From contig JAHZHK010000032.1 in the NCBI GenBank assembly GCA_019420325.1, positions 16,977 through 26,434 on the forward strand: DNA of 9,458 nt, given 5' to 3'. Positions 1 through 7,511 of this stretch are shown piece after piece. Numbering within the stretch: the first letter of the stretch is position 1; each line of letters opens with the position of its first letter. Origin of the DNA: Coriobacteriaceae bacterium (lineage in GTDB: Bacteria > Actinomycetota > Coriobacteriia > Coriobacteriales > UMGS124). The position numbers and the translations under genes are program-made. The notes beneath the pieces are model-generated. The model saw only the letters and a list, made by a program, of their open reading frames with translations, was not told the origin of the DNA and ran no database searches.

Positions 1-1804
1 GACGCTGCCAGGCTGTGTCGGGCGAGAAGGCAAAACCGCGCGCGGCGGCGCGGCGCGTGTACAGGTCGACGAGGTCGAAGGCCAGCGCCTTAGCCGCTTT
101 GCGTGCCTTGGTGGTGGCCCGCGTCCAGTCAGCCGAGTTGAGCCGCGTGAGACGCGGGGCATCGGAGTCGGGACCTACGTAGCGCGTCAGGCGATCGACC
201 TGCTCGAAAGGCACGAACAGCTTGTCGGCACCGGCATATTCAAGCTGGAAGTAATCGCGTTCTTTGCCTGCAACCTCCTTGCGCACGATGGCCGTGAAGT
301 GCGCGATGCCGTGCGTGGCATGCACCACGTAGTCTCCCGGTTTAAAGGGGAACGTGATGTCGGTCACATCGATGTTCTTGCGTCGTCCATGCTTGGCCAT
401 ACGGCTCTGCAGGTCGGCGGAGCTAATCACGGCCAGACGCGCGTCGGGGATGACGACTCCCGCAGGTATGGGGGCGTCCGTCACCGTGATGGGACCGCGC
501 GGGAGCGGCTCGTGGGAGACACGCGCCCACTCAGGAATGCAGGCGCCCCTGTTTTCAGTTGAGGTGGCAAGCGACTCAACGATGGGAATGTGCTCATCAG
601 TGAGCGTGATCTTCATCGCACGGCGCGCCTCGCTATCGGGAATGGCGAAGACCGTGGCGTAACCCATATGGCGCAGCGAGTCGAGCCTGCGCACAAGGCG
701 GGCCCCTCCGGCAACATCAGGCTGCTGCACGCGCAGCTCAGAGGTCGCGCCGCCTCCCGCGCGCATGATAGACACGAGCGTCAAACGCTGCTGTGAGCCG
801 AAGTCCATCTGGGCAGGCTTGAGATAGAGTCCCTCCAGGGACACCTTGGCATTGCGAGCCAGAACACTGACCTCGTCGTAATAGCGCGTCGCATCATCAA
901 AGAGAGAGCGGGGCTCGGCGAGCACCATGAGCACCTCGGGCGCCACGTGCGCGAGGGGCCCGGTTGTAGACGCATAAAGGCTTGGCAGATAGCGGTCCGC
1001 CTCGTGGAAGACGATGCCTTGAGAGAACATCTCCATATGGCGGGCAAGCTCGTCATCGTCCTGACTTGCCTGGTACAGCTTGCGGCGGCAGCGTTCGATA
1101 GCCTTGGGAGAAAGCGCGAGCTCACGCGCCGGGTACATCTCAACGTCCGTCACCTGGCCGATAGTCTGCCCCGTGGAGGGAACAAGCGTGCGTATGGCAT
1201 CAATCTCATCGCCGAAGAACTCCAGGCGGACCGGACCCGTGGACTGGGCTGGCCAGACATCAACGAGGTCGCCATGCACATGAAACGTTCCCGGTCCATC
1301 CACCGCGCCCTGCGAGGTGTAACCGAGGAACAACAGCTTCTCGGGCACTGTGGCAAAATCGATTTCCTGGCCTATCTCAAAAGAGACCGGCATGAAGTAA
1401 TCGCTTCCCACAGGAGGCACGCACCTCAGCAGCGCCCGCGCAGAGGCGACCGCCAAGCACGGCTCCCCCGCCTTCAGGCGCGCAAGGGCACGACAGCGCG
1501 CACCCACCACGGCGTCGTCGCTCGGTTTGTCCGACCACGGCAGGTCGCAACGCAAGGGGATGCGTTCGACCTGATCAAGTCCCACGTAAGAGGCCAATGC
1601 CTGCGCCATGCGCTGGGCCGCGTCCTCGCCGGCGACAACGACCACGCAAGGGCGCGGGTTACGCGCATAGAGTGCCGCGATGGCAAGGGGCCTGGCCGAC
1701 TGGGCGATTCCAAGCGTGGCATCTTGCGCCGTTGCAAGATTGCGCTCGATATCTCGAAACTCCGCCGCACTGGCAAGTTGGTCGGCAATCCTGTGAATGA
1801 GCAC
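1..1804 (-). CDS. mfd: Transcription-repair coupling factor Mfd, N-terminal part (partial, cut by the left window edge)
   Basis: Mfd is a cytoplasmic DNA translocase that displaces RNA polymerase stalled at lesions and recruits UvrA. Translating the minus strand from a GTG at 1804-1802 gives an uninterrupted frame of about 601 residues to the window edge, roughly half of a usual ~1150-residue Mfd. The UvrB-like region is seen early, with HGDLVDVWPA and VRLEFFGDEIDAIR (about residues 180-210). The RNA-polymerase-interacting domain follows near residues 485-545 (FKPGDYVVHATHGIAHF, then DYFQLEYAGADKLFVPFEQV). The visible end, GFAFSPDTAWQR, is the usual lead-in to the helicase domains, which lie outside the window. 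The GTG start is supported by AAGGAG (1816-1811) six bases upstream. It follows the symporter gene in the same direction after a probable terminator, so it is probably transcribed separately. Identity is confident from these motifs. Confidence 0.95.
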   Translation of the reverse strand, partial: MLIHRIADQLASAAEFRDIERNLATAQDATLGIAQSARPLAIAALYARNPRPCVVVVAGEDAAQRMAQALASYVGLDQVERIPLRCDLPWSDKPSDDAVVGARCRALARLKAGEPCLAVASARALLRCVPPVGSDYFMPVSFEIGQEIDFATVPEKLLFLGYTSQGAVDGPGTFHVHGDLVDVWPAQSTGPVRLEFFGDEIDAIRTLVPSTGQTIGQVTDVEMYPARELALSPKAIERCRRKLYQASQDDDELARHMEMFSQGIVFHEADRYLPSLYASTTGPLAHVAPEVLMVLAEPRSLFDDATRYYDEVSVLARNAKVSLEGLYLKPAQMDFGSQQRLTLVSIMRAGGGATSELRVQQPDVAGGARLVRRLDSLRHMGYATVFAIPDSEARRAMKITLTDEHIPIVESLATSTENRGACIPEWARVSHEPLPRGPITVTDAPIPAGVVIPDARLAVISSADLQSRMAKHGRRKNIDVTDITFPFKPGDYVVHATHGIAHFTAIVRKEVAGKERDYFQLEYAGADKLFVPFEQVDRLTRYVGPDSDAPRLTRLNSADWTRATTKARKAAKALAFDLVDLYTRRAAARGFAFSPDTAWQR

Positions 1805-1810
1805 TAGGGA

Positions 1811-1816
1811 CTCCTT
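1811..1816 (-). promoter_or_regulatory. Ribosome-binding site supporting the GTG start of mfd
   Basis: AAGGAG on the minus strand, six bases before GTG 1804-1802. No ATG with a comparable site lies nearby in frame, so this site decides the start. Confidence 0.7.
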
Positions 1817-1860
1817 GTGAGTATCGCAATACCTGATGGGCTGCGCTTTTAAGAGGCTCG

Positions 1861-1877
1861 GGTGCAAGGGTCGCACC
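1861..1877. repeat. Small inverted repeat in the mfd leader
   Basis: GGTGC (1861-1865) and GCACC (1873-1877) can pair around a 7-base loop. It lies between the symporter terminator and mfd. No T-tract follows, so it is not a terminator. It could be leader structure or chance. Confidence 0.35.
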
Positions 1878-1917
1878 GCTCTCAAAACGCCTTCCACACC
1901 AGATGTCACCCGTATAC

Positions 1918-1960
1918 AAACGCGGAACCCGACCCCGAGGTGAGGTCAGGCCCCGCGTTT
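1918..1960 (-). terminator. Probable intrinsic terminator after the symporter gene
   Basis: AAACGCGG (1918-1925) pairs perfectly with CCGCGTTT (1953-1960). Inside it GACC (1931-1934) pairs with GGTC (1944-1947), giving a long imperfect G+C-rich hairpin. Read on the minus strand it ends in TTTGTAT, a short T-rich tail. It sits 46 bp beyond the symporter stop codon. The weak T-tract makes efficiency uncertain, but position and stem strength fit termination upstream of mfd. Confidence 0.6.
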
Positions 1961-1991
1961 GAGTTTACTACGGGAGTCCCATTGTGCGAGC

Positions 1992-2007
1992 AACAACCGA
2001 AGTTGTT
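1992..2007 (-). repeat. UUCG-tetraloop hairpin overlapping the symporter stop codon
   Basis: On the minus strand AACAAC-TTCG-GTTGTT forms a 6-bp stem closed by a C(UUCG)G tetraloop, an especially stable RNA loop. The first bases of the stem are the last bases of the TAA stop codon (2008-2006). No T-tract follows, so it may protect the 3' end of the message rather than terminate transcription; this role is inferred. Confidence 0.5.
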
Positions 2008-3472
2008 ATTTGTCATTCATCGAGGGCACTTCTTCAGGATAGACATCCTCCAAGTGGCCGTCGTACACATAGTGCTTGGTTTCCTTGGCCACAATCCCTC
2101 CCAGGACCAGCACCGCGATGCAGTTGGGAACCGCCATCAGGCCGTTGGTGATGTCGGAGATGTTCCAGACGAGGTCGCCGCCGCCAATGCATCCCCAGAA
2201 CACGAACACCAAAAAGACAATCGAATACGGTAGGATGCCCTTCTTGCCGAAGAGGTACATGATTGCGCGGTTACCGTACTGGCTCCAGCCAAGAATCGTG
2301 GAATAGGTGAAGCAGAGAAGGCCAACCACCAGCACGAACGGGCCAAACACAGGAATCGACTCGAAGCAGGCCGTCGCAAGCGCCGCGCCGCCGCTGAAGA
2401 TGTTAGTGGTACCGCCAGCAATGGTGTTGTTGAACGTGGCGGCAAGCTCGGGGTTGGCCAGCAGCGACGTCACGAGCATGAGGCCGGTGATGAGGCAGAT
2501 GACAACCGTGTCCCAAAATGTACCGCTCATAGACACGAGAGCCTGACGGGCGGGGTTGCGAGTCACTGCGCTCGAAGCAACAAGCGGGGCGGAGCCCAGG
2601 CCGCTCTCGTTGGAGAAAAGACCACGCTTGAAGCCGAACTGGAGAGCCAGCATGACAGTCGATCCCACCGCGCCGCCAAAAGCCGCCTGCGGCGTGAACG
2701 CGCACACGAGGATGGTGGAAATCGCCTCGCCCAGGTACTGGCCGTTAATGCCAATGATTACCAGGCAGCACACAACATAGAACACAGCCATGATAGGAAC
2801 GAGCTTCTCACAGACACGGGAGACGCTCTTAAGGCCGCCGAGAATGACAAAGGCGACAAGGACCGTCACGACCAGGCCGATGACCCATGTGGGGATGCTC
2901 TCACCGTCGAAGAGCGACGTTGCCGTGATGGCGCCGGCAAGCGAGTTAGACTGCACCGAGGCACCGATGCCAAAGGAGGCAATGGCCGTAAACAGCGCAA
3001 AGAGGACGGCGAGGAGCTTGCCCAAGCCCTTGTTCTTGAAACCGCGCTCGAGGGCGTACATGGCGCCGCCGATCATCTTGCCGTTCTCATCCTTCACGCG
3101 CCACTTCACACCGATGTAGGTCTCCGCGTACTTGGTGGCGATGCCGAAGATACCCGTGATCCACATCCAGAAGATGGCACCCGGACCGCCGGAGAGGAGA
3201 CCCGTCGCCACACCCACGATGTTGCCGGTGCCGATAGTCGCAGCAAGCGCCGTGGTCAGGGCGCCGAACTGGCTGATGTCGCCTTCAGCGCTGCTGGGGT
3301 CGTCTTTACTCACCGACAGCTTGATGGCCGTGCCAATCTTGCGTTGGATGAAACGCGTGCGCACGGTCGTGTAAATGTGAGTGCCCAGCAACAGCACGAT
3401 GAGGGGCCATCCCCAAACAAATGCGTCAACTGCGCTGACTCCAGCTGAAAACGCCTCAATGAAAGCGTCCAT
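2006..3472 (-). CDS. Sodium:alanine/glycine symporter, AGCS family (TC 2.A.25)
   Basis: A 488-residue inner-membrane protein expected to import a small neutral amino acid (alanine or glycine) with Na+. The family signature GGPGAIFWMWITGIFG is intact at residues 95-110. It is preceded by the conserved ALAATIGTGNIVGVAT stretch (about 75-90) and followed by GGAMYAL (135-141). About ten to eleven hydrophobic segments run through the chain, ending in a short hydrophilic tail. The ATG at 3472 has AGGAGG (3483-3478) five bases upstream, and the length is normal for the family. It lies 112 bp downstream of the hydrogenase-linked membrane protein gene, in the same direction. Nothing in the sequence ties it functionally to the hydrogenase. 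The exact substrate cannot be read from sequence. Confidence 0.93.
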   Translation of the reverse strand: MDAFIEAFSAGVSAVDAFVWGWPLIVLLLGTHIYTTVRTRFIQRKIGTAIKLSVSKDDPSSAEGDISQFGALTTALAATIGTGNIVGVATGLLSGGPGAIFWMWITGIFGIATKYAETYIGVKWRVKDENGKMIGGAMYALERGFKNKGLGKLLAVLFALFTAIASFGIGASVQSNSLAGAITATSLFDGESIPTWVIGLVVTVLVAFVILGGLKSVSRVCEKLVPIMAVFYVVCCLVIIGINGQYLGEAISTILVCAFTPQAAFGGAVGSTVMLALQFGFKRGLFSNESGLGSAPLVASSAVTRNPARQALVSMSGTFWDTVVICLITGLMLVTSLLANPELAATFNNTIAGGTTNIFSGGAALATACFESIPVFGPFVLVVGLLCFTYSTILGWSQYGNRAIMYLFGKKGILPYSIVFLVFVFWGCIGGGDLVWNISDITNGLMAVPNCIAVLVLGGIVAKETKHYVYDGHLEDVYPEEVPSMNDK

Positions 3473-3565
3473 GTTGGCCTCCTGGACTCCATGAAGCGGC
3501 CTGCCCGCTCCGTTGGACCCTGATTATGCAACCCTGAACGTTTCTTGTTGTTTCCTATGCATTAA

Positions 3566-3579
3566 GCCTGTTGGCAGGC
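3566..3579. repeat. Short hairpin between the hydrogenase locus and the symporter
   Basis: GCCTG (3566-3570) and CAGGC (3575-3579) pair around a 4-base loop, just beyond the stop codon of the zinc-ribbon membrane protein gene. The minus-strand flank is TTAATGC, not a T-run, so it is at best a weak terminator. Confidence 0.3.
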
Positions 3580-3584
3580 GCCAC

Positions 3585-4163
3585 TCATCCAGCAAAAACA
3601 CCCGGTCGCACGGCAATGTTGTAGTACGTTGCAAACACGATGAAGACCACGGCCACGGCAATCATTGCCCAGGTCCAGCGCTTTTCGCCCTTGAGATACT
3701 CATCCACTGTCTTGGCATGCGACACGCGCAGGTATCCCGCCATGTTTGCGCCACGCGCATAGACAATCAGAAACGCCAGCATGCACGCCAGGCAAGCGAC
3801 AGCGAGCAGGATGTACAAACCGCCTGCATGCACCGCCGTGTAGACGATGTTATCGAGGAAGATCAAGATGGGATACATCAAGATGAGGTACCACTGGCCA
3901 TGACCCGGCCCCCAAAGCGCCGGCATGAAGAATGCGCCCCAGTTCATCTTAGGCAAATGCGGCAGCGGCTCTGATTCCCTGAGCAGCAAGGCCACGGCTA
4001 CGCGGTCCTTTGTGTGCCCGCAGTCTCGCGGGTTGAGTTTGTCATCCAGCTCGACGAAGTCCTTGCAGTCGCGGCACAGACCCGCATAGCGCATGCCCTC
4101 GGCTGGAGGCGGAACTTGTTCTTCCTCATCCATTGCAAAGGCTTCCATTTCGGTTTTCCCCAT
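3585..4163 (-). CDS. Uncharacterised zinc-ribbon membrane protein linked to the hydrogenase
   Basis: I do not recognise a named family. The 192-residue product has an acidic, proline-containing N-terminus. A probable metal-binding knuckle follows, with C30, C33, C48 and H50 (GLCRDCKDF ... RDCGH). A conserved-looking PKMNWGAFFMPALWGPGHGQWY segment (71-92) precedes three hydrophobic segments at about 91-110, 115-135 and 164-184. C124 and C127 form a CxxC inside the second membrane segment. The ATG at 4163 has GAGGT (4173-4169) five bases upstream; this site lies across the end of the maturation protease gene, whose stop codon is only 3 bp away, so translation is probably coupled. Context suggests a role in hydrogenase assembly, membrane attachment or electron transfer, but this is inference; a general membrane protein swept into the operon is possible. 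Confidence 0.75.
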   Translation of the reverse strand: MGKTEMEAFAMDEEEQVPPPAEGMRYAGLCRDCKDFVELDDKLNPRDCGHTKDRVAVALLLRESEPLPHLPKMNWGAFFMPALWGPGHGQWYLILMYPILIFLDNIVYTAVHAGGLYILLAVACLACMLAFLIVYARGANMAGYLRVSHAKTVDEYLKGEKRWTWAMIAVAVVFIVFATYYNIAVRPGVFAG

Positions 4164-4166
4164 CGA

Positions 4167-4982
4167 TTACCTCTTCTTTCTACAGGCGTCCACAACGTCA
4201 CGCACGAATGCATCGCAGTCAAGGTCATTCGCCTCGCTCGACACCCTCACGAGCCAACCAGAGTCCCCCGCAACAGCAGTGGTCTCGATTCGCTTGCCTT
4301 GATCGTTTCGAGCCGCAAGACACGCAAGGTCGCAATCCTCCTCTGCGACAAGCACCATCTCGTTCGACTTGCCATCAACGGGGGAAACCGCAAAGCCCGC
4401 ATCCATAAGCCCATGCGCCAGATATCCCGTCATCACGCTCGCATCAGGGGTGCCGTGCACCCGCGGAAGCACAACGGATGCCGTTCCCTGCTCGAGCAGA
4501 TCTTCCACCCCGATGCCAAGTTCCTCGCGCAGATACTTCACTGCCGTTCGAGCAAGCAGAGGAACGGCTGCTGCGACCTTCGGAGTCAGCGCCCTGACAA
4601 ACTCCGAGGGGCTCATGTTCTCCACCTGAATGCCAAAGCAATGCCCCGTGCAGGAGATTCCCAAGAAGCTCGCAGATCCAAGCACATCGGCAAAGCGCAC
4701 ATCATGCAGTGAGGCCATGCCCGCAGGCGTGGGAGCCACATCCGTTGGCTCAAAGGAGAATATCTCGCCAGGTGTTGCCCCTGGTACCTCAACAGCGTCA
4801 AGCACAAGGGCGAAGTCCGCCTCACGCAAGTCAGAGATGATGGCCATGCCCATGCAAGCACGGTCGATAACCATGACATTGTCGGGGAACCTGTAGCGTG
4901 ACAACAAATAACGTGCCACGGCAGGTCCGACACCATCATCCAAAAGAAGCTCGTTTCCTATGCAAATGAGCGAAACCCTCAC
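4167..4982 (-). CDS. hyaD: Hydrogenase maturation endopeptidase (peptidase M52) with C-terminal extension
   Basis: This cytoplasmic nickel-dependent protease cuts the C-terminal peptide from the hydrogenase large subunit after the NiFe site is complete. The family motif CIGNELLLDDGVG lies at the N-terminus. The nickel-sensing residues correspond to D16, D62 (in LVLDAVE) and H93 (in SLHDVRF) when counted from the GTG start, matching positions 16, 62 and 93 of E. coli HybD. The frame also opens upstream at a TTG (5009), but that has no ribosome-binding site, whereas GTG 4982 has AAAGGGGG nine bases upstream. The product is 271 residues, against ~160 for typical members. The protease core ends near residue 165, and about 105 residues of unknown function follow, with C217, C221, C256 and C267. 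It is separated from hyaC by a strong terminator and precedes the zinc-ribbon gene by 3 bp. Confidence 0.9.
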   Translation of the reverse strand: MRVSLICIGNELLLDDGVGPAVARYLLSRYRFPDNVMVIDRACMGMAIISDLREADFALVLDAVEVPGATPGEIFSFEPTDVAPTPAGMASLHDVRFADVLGSASFLGISCTGHCFGIQVENMSPSEFVRALTPKVAAAVPLLARTAVKYLREELGIGVEDLLEQGTASVVLPRVHGTPDASVMTGYLAHGLMDAGFAVSPVDGKSNEMVLVAEEDCDLACLAARNDQGKRIETTAVAGDSGWLVRVSSEANDLDCDAFVRDVVDACRKKR

Positions 4983-4991
4983 GCCTGGAGG

Positions 4992-4999
4992 CCCCCTTT
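4992..4999 (-). promoter_or_regulatory. Ribosome-binding site deciding the hyaD GTG start
   Basis: AAAGGGGG on the minus strand, nine bases before GTG 4982-4980. The alternative in-frame TTG at 5009 is preceded only by A/T-rich sequence with no purine-rich site. Confidence 0.6.
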
Positions 5000-5024
5000 G
5001 TCCAATCAAAAATGCACGTCGAAT

Positions 5025-5060
5025 AAAAAAGGGGCCTGCGGGTAAGCCCGCAAGCCCCTT
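5025..5060 (-). terminator. Strong intrinsic terminator between hyaC and hyaD
   Basis: On the minus strand, AAGGGGC (5060-5054) and an inner GCGGG pair with CCCGC and GCCCCTT (5035-5029). Together they make a ~12-bp stem with a small internal mismatch and a 4-base loop. A run of six T follows at 5030-5025. It lies 27 bp after the hyaC stop and only ~42 bp before the hyaD start, inside the hydrogenase gene set. It could end most hyaABC transcripts and let a fraction read through to hyaD. Confidence 0.9.
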
Positions 5061-5087
5061 AAAGAGCGCGTATGCCTTAGAGGCAAA

Positions 5088-5831
5088 CTAGCACTTGATG
5101 CCGGCCTTGTCCAGGTCGTCGGTACGAGGAGCCGCACCGTAGCTGGGGCCATGGCCCATGCCGTCGTAACCCACCACGTTGCGAATCTCGGGGTCGTACA
5201 CCAGGCCAGCGTGCTCCTTGCGGAACAGGATCAGCTTGGTGGGAGAGACGCCCTCGATGTTGGCAAGGTAGAGGTGGAAGCACATGATGTACATGATGAT
5301 GAACATCGTGATGTAGTGGATGATGCGGATGTTCATCACGCCGATGCCCTCGGTCAGGACCAGGGAGATGGCCCAGTTGCTCGTGGGAATCCAAAGAGCG
5401 AAGCCCGTCCAAGCCATGAGGAGGATCAGCGGCAGGAACAGCAGATAGAAGATCTTCTGCAGAACGCCGAGCTTAGCACCGAGGCAGTGCCCCTTGTTCA
5501 TGAACAGGTAGTACTTGACCGTCTCGAGAAGCATGTGACGGTTGTTGCGCTGGGGCAGCCACGTCTTGAAGTCACGCACGACGGCACGGGTGCCACCGGA
5601 AGGAGCGGACTTGATGAAGAACGACAGGACAACACGCATGATGAGGTTAATCGTGATGACGATACCGCAGAACACGTGAATACCACGACACATGCTCATC
5701 GCAAGGGGGAAGAACGGGTAGTGGATATAGAAACCCGTAAAGATCAACGTGAACATGCAGATCAGGTTCACCCAGTGAGTGATGACGAAAGGCAGCGGGT
5801 GGGCTTCCTTATAGTGTGCAAGATGCGCCAT
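5088..5831 (-). CDS. hyaC: [NiFe] hydrogenase cytochrome b subunit
   Basis: This integral-membrane dihaem cytochrome of the HyaC/HupC type anchors the hydrogenase dimer and passes electrons from the small subunit to the quinone pool. The 247-residue product has four main hydrophobic segments (about 15-38, 50-72, 127-147 and 167-190). Candidate haem ligands in or beside them are H19 (FVITHW), H52 (RGIHVFCG), H172 and H186 (IRIIHYITMFI ... CFHLYLA). H37 also lies near the membrane face. A hydrophilic C-terminal tail of ~50 residues ends in cysteine. The ATG at 5831 begins one base after the hyaB stop codon, with GAGG (5839-5836) inside the end of hyaB, a classic coupled arrangement. Length and order (small, large, cytochrome b) match group 1 respiratory uptake hydrogenases. 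A strong terminator follows the stop codon. Confidence 0.94.
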   Translation of the reverse strand: MAHLAHYKEAHPLPFVITHWVNLICMFTLIFTGFYIHYPFFPLAMSMCRGIHVFCGIVITINLIMRVVLSFFIKSAPSGGTRAVVRDFKTWLPQRNNRHMLLETVKYYLFMNKGHCLGAKLGVLQKIFYLLFLPLILLMAWTGFALWIPTSNWAISLVLTEGIGVMNIRIIHYITMFIIMYIMCFHLYLANIEGVSPTKLILFRKEHAGLVYDPEIRNVVGYDGMGHGPSYGAAPRTDDLDKAGIKC

Positions 5832-5832
5832 G

Positions 5833-7494
5833 CTACCTCACCCCCCAAGGGCTCTCGACTGTCGTGAAGCTCTTGCCCGTCTTGGGCTCGAACACATGCA
5901 CGCAGCAAGCGGTGCAGGGGTCGTAGCTGTGGACAAGACGCAGGGCCTTGATGGGCTTCTCGACGTCGACAACCTCGGTACCAAGCAGAGCCTGCTCGAG
6001 CGGGCCACGGGTGCCCTCGCTGTCGCGAGGACCGAGGTTCCACGTCGAGGGAATGATGATCTGGTACTTGTTGATCTGGTCGTTCGTGAGCTTCGCCATG
6101 TGATAGAGGGCGCCGCGAGGGGCCTCCCACAGGGCAACACCGGTACCGGTTGTGTTCTCCGGCTTGGTGTAGTAATCATGGTTGCCAGCGCCGACGTACT
6201 CGATGAGGTCGAGGCACTCTTGCTCCATGCAATCCATGATGTAGACCATCTCGACGGCGCGAGCAGCAACGCGACCAAAGACCGACTCCAGATAGGAGAC
6301 GTTACCAGCCTGGCCGAGCTTCTCGAGAATGGAGTCAACGAGTGTGACAACCTCTTCAACGCCACGCTTGTAAGCAACAAGAACACGGGCCAGAGGCGAA
6401 GCCTCGTAGACGCCGCCGTTGTAACGGGGAGCCTTGCACCAGGTGTACTTGCTGTCGCGGCTGTAACCCTCAGCGGGATACCACGGGTCGGTGATACCGT
6501 TGATCGGGTTGACCGGCTCGCTGTCCTTGTAGTAAGCGCGGGCGATATCCTCGGTGATGAGGTTGTCGTCCACGTCGGACAGCTCGAGATTGTCGCCCGT
6601 CAGAACGCCAGCAGGCAGGTAACGGTTGTTGATCTCGAAGGACGGATCGTTGAAAACGCCCCATGCGATGAAGTTGCCCGGGCCCTTGCCGTAGGTGAAC
6701 TCGTTGGAGTACACCTTGGACAGGGCGATCGCATCGGGAAGCACGACGTTGTTGACCCACGCCTTGATGTCCTTGATGCGATACAGGATGTCATCAAGCT
6801 TCTCGGAGGTAGGCACGAACATGGTGCCACCAGCCAGAGCCGTCATGATGTGGGGCATCTTGCCGCCGATGATACCGTTGATCTCAGAGGCCTTGGCCTG
6901 CATCTCGAGAGCCTCGATGTAGTGGGCAGTCGCGATGAGGTTGAGCTCAGGCGTGAGCTTGAAAGCCGCGGAGCCATCGGCATCCGTGGTATCAAACCAG
7001 TTGCCCGAGAAGATGGAAAGCTGGCCATTGTCGGCGAAAGCCTGCAGGCGCTTCTGGATGTTGGCGAAGTCCGCGGCGGCCATGCCGTTCTCCTGGCAGA
7101 CGTCGAACGTGTCGGCGATGTCTGCGTTGATGGAGTCGAGCGGGTTGACATAGTCAAGGCCGTTGAGGTTGTAGAACCACAGGATGTGGCTGTGCATGAA
7201 CTGCGCCATCTCCGAGAGGTTGCGGACCATACGGCCGCCCTCGGGGGGATTGATGCCGAAAGCGGCCTCGCAAGCCATAGCAGCAGCATGGGAGTGCGAG
7301 ACGGGGCAAACGCCGCAGATACGCTGAGCAATGATGGAGGCATCCTGGCTGGAACGGTTCTCAAGAATGAGCTCCATGCCGCGGAACAGACCCGCGGAGA
7401 CCCACGCGTCCTTTACCTGTCCATCCTCGACTTCCATGTCGATGCGAAGGTGGCCTTCGATACGAGTTACGGGGTCAATGGTTGACTGAGCCAT
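5833..7494 (-). CDS. hyaB: [NiFe] hydrogenase large (catalytic) subunit, group 1
   Basis: This subunit carries the NiFe(CN)2CO centre that splits H2; it acts at the outer face of the membrane after export with HyaA. The 553-residue chain has the N-terminal motif RICGVCPVSH at 58-67 (C60 and C63) and the C-terminal motif DPCTACCVH at 525-533 (C527 and C530), the four cysteines that bind the centre. The 20 residues after H533 (starting VFEPKTGK and ending SPWGVR) are the expected peptide removed by HyaD. The extra C531 beside the nickel ligand is unusual. ATG 7494 has GGGAGG (7509-7504) nine bases upstream; the gap to hyaA is 17 bp. There is no signal peptide, consistent with co-export with the Tat-tagged small subunit. 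The gene organisation and sequence suggest the Coriobacteria-type subgroup (1i of the HydDB scheme), which I infer rather than computed. Confidence 0.97.
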   Translation of the reverse strand: MAQSTIDPVTRIEGHLRIDMEVEDGQVKDAWVSAGLFRGMELILENRSSQDASIIAQRICGVCPVSHSHAAAMACEAAFGINPPEGGRMVRNLSEMAQFMHSHILWFYNLNGLDYVNPLDSINADIADTFDVCQENGMAAADFANIQKRLQAFADNGQLSIFSGNWFDTTDADGSAAFKLTPELNLIATAHYIEALEMQAKASEINGIIGGKMPHIMTALAGGTMFVPTSEKLDDILYRIKDIKAWVNNVVLPDAIALSKVYSNEFTYGKGPGNFIAWGVFNDPSFEINNRYLPAGVLTGDNLELSDVDDNLITEDIARAYYKDSEPVNPINGITDPWYPAEGYSRDSKYTWCKAPRYNGGVYEASPLARVLVAYKRGVEEVVTLVDSILEKLGQAGNVSYLESVFGRVAARAVEMVYIMDCMEQECLDLIEYVGAGNHDYYTKPENTTGTGVALWEAPRGALYHMAKLTNDQINKYQIIIPSTWNLGPRDSEGTRGPLEQALLGTEVVDVEKPIKALRLVHSYDPCTACCVHVFEPKTGKSFTTVESPWGVR

Positions 7495-7511
7495 GTGTGT
7501 TTGCCTCCCTT

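Noticed and set aside
947..1807. 286-codon open frame on the plus strand opposite mfd
   Set aside because: The minus strand here translates without a break into Mfd with correct motifs; the plus-strand product is Arg/His-rich and unlike any family.
1805..1917. Possible tRNA suggested by CCA-like and hairpin elements before mfd
   Set aside because: No cloverleaf, no TTCGA T-loop and no matching acceptor stem on either strand.
4983..5009. TTG at 5009 as the hyaD start
   Set aside because: No ribosome-binding site precedes it, and the extra nine residues would put the catalytic residues out of register with E. coli HybD numbering; GTG 4982 has a good site.
5830..7485. 551-codon open frame on the plus strand opposite hyaB
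   Set aside because: It is the mirror of a confidently identified gene. Its product (runs of Val, Asp, Arg, Leu) resembles no protein family, and long antisense frames are expected opposite G+C-biased third codon positions.
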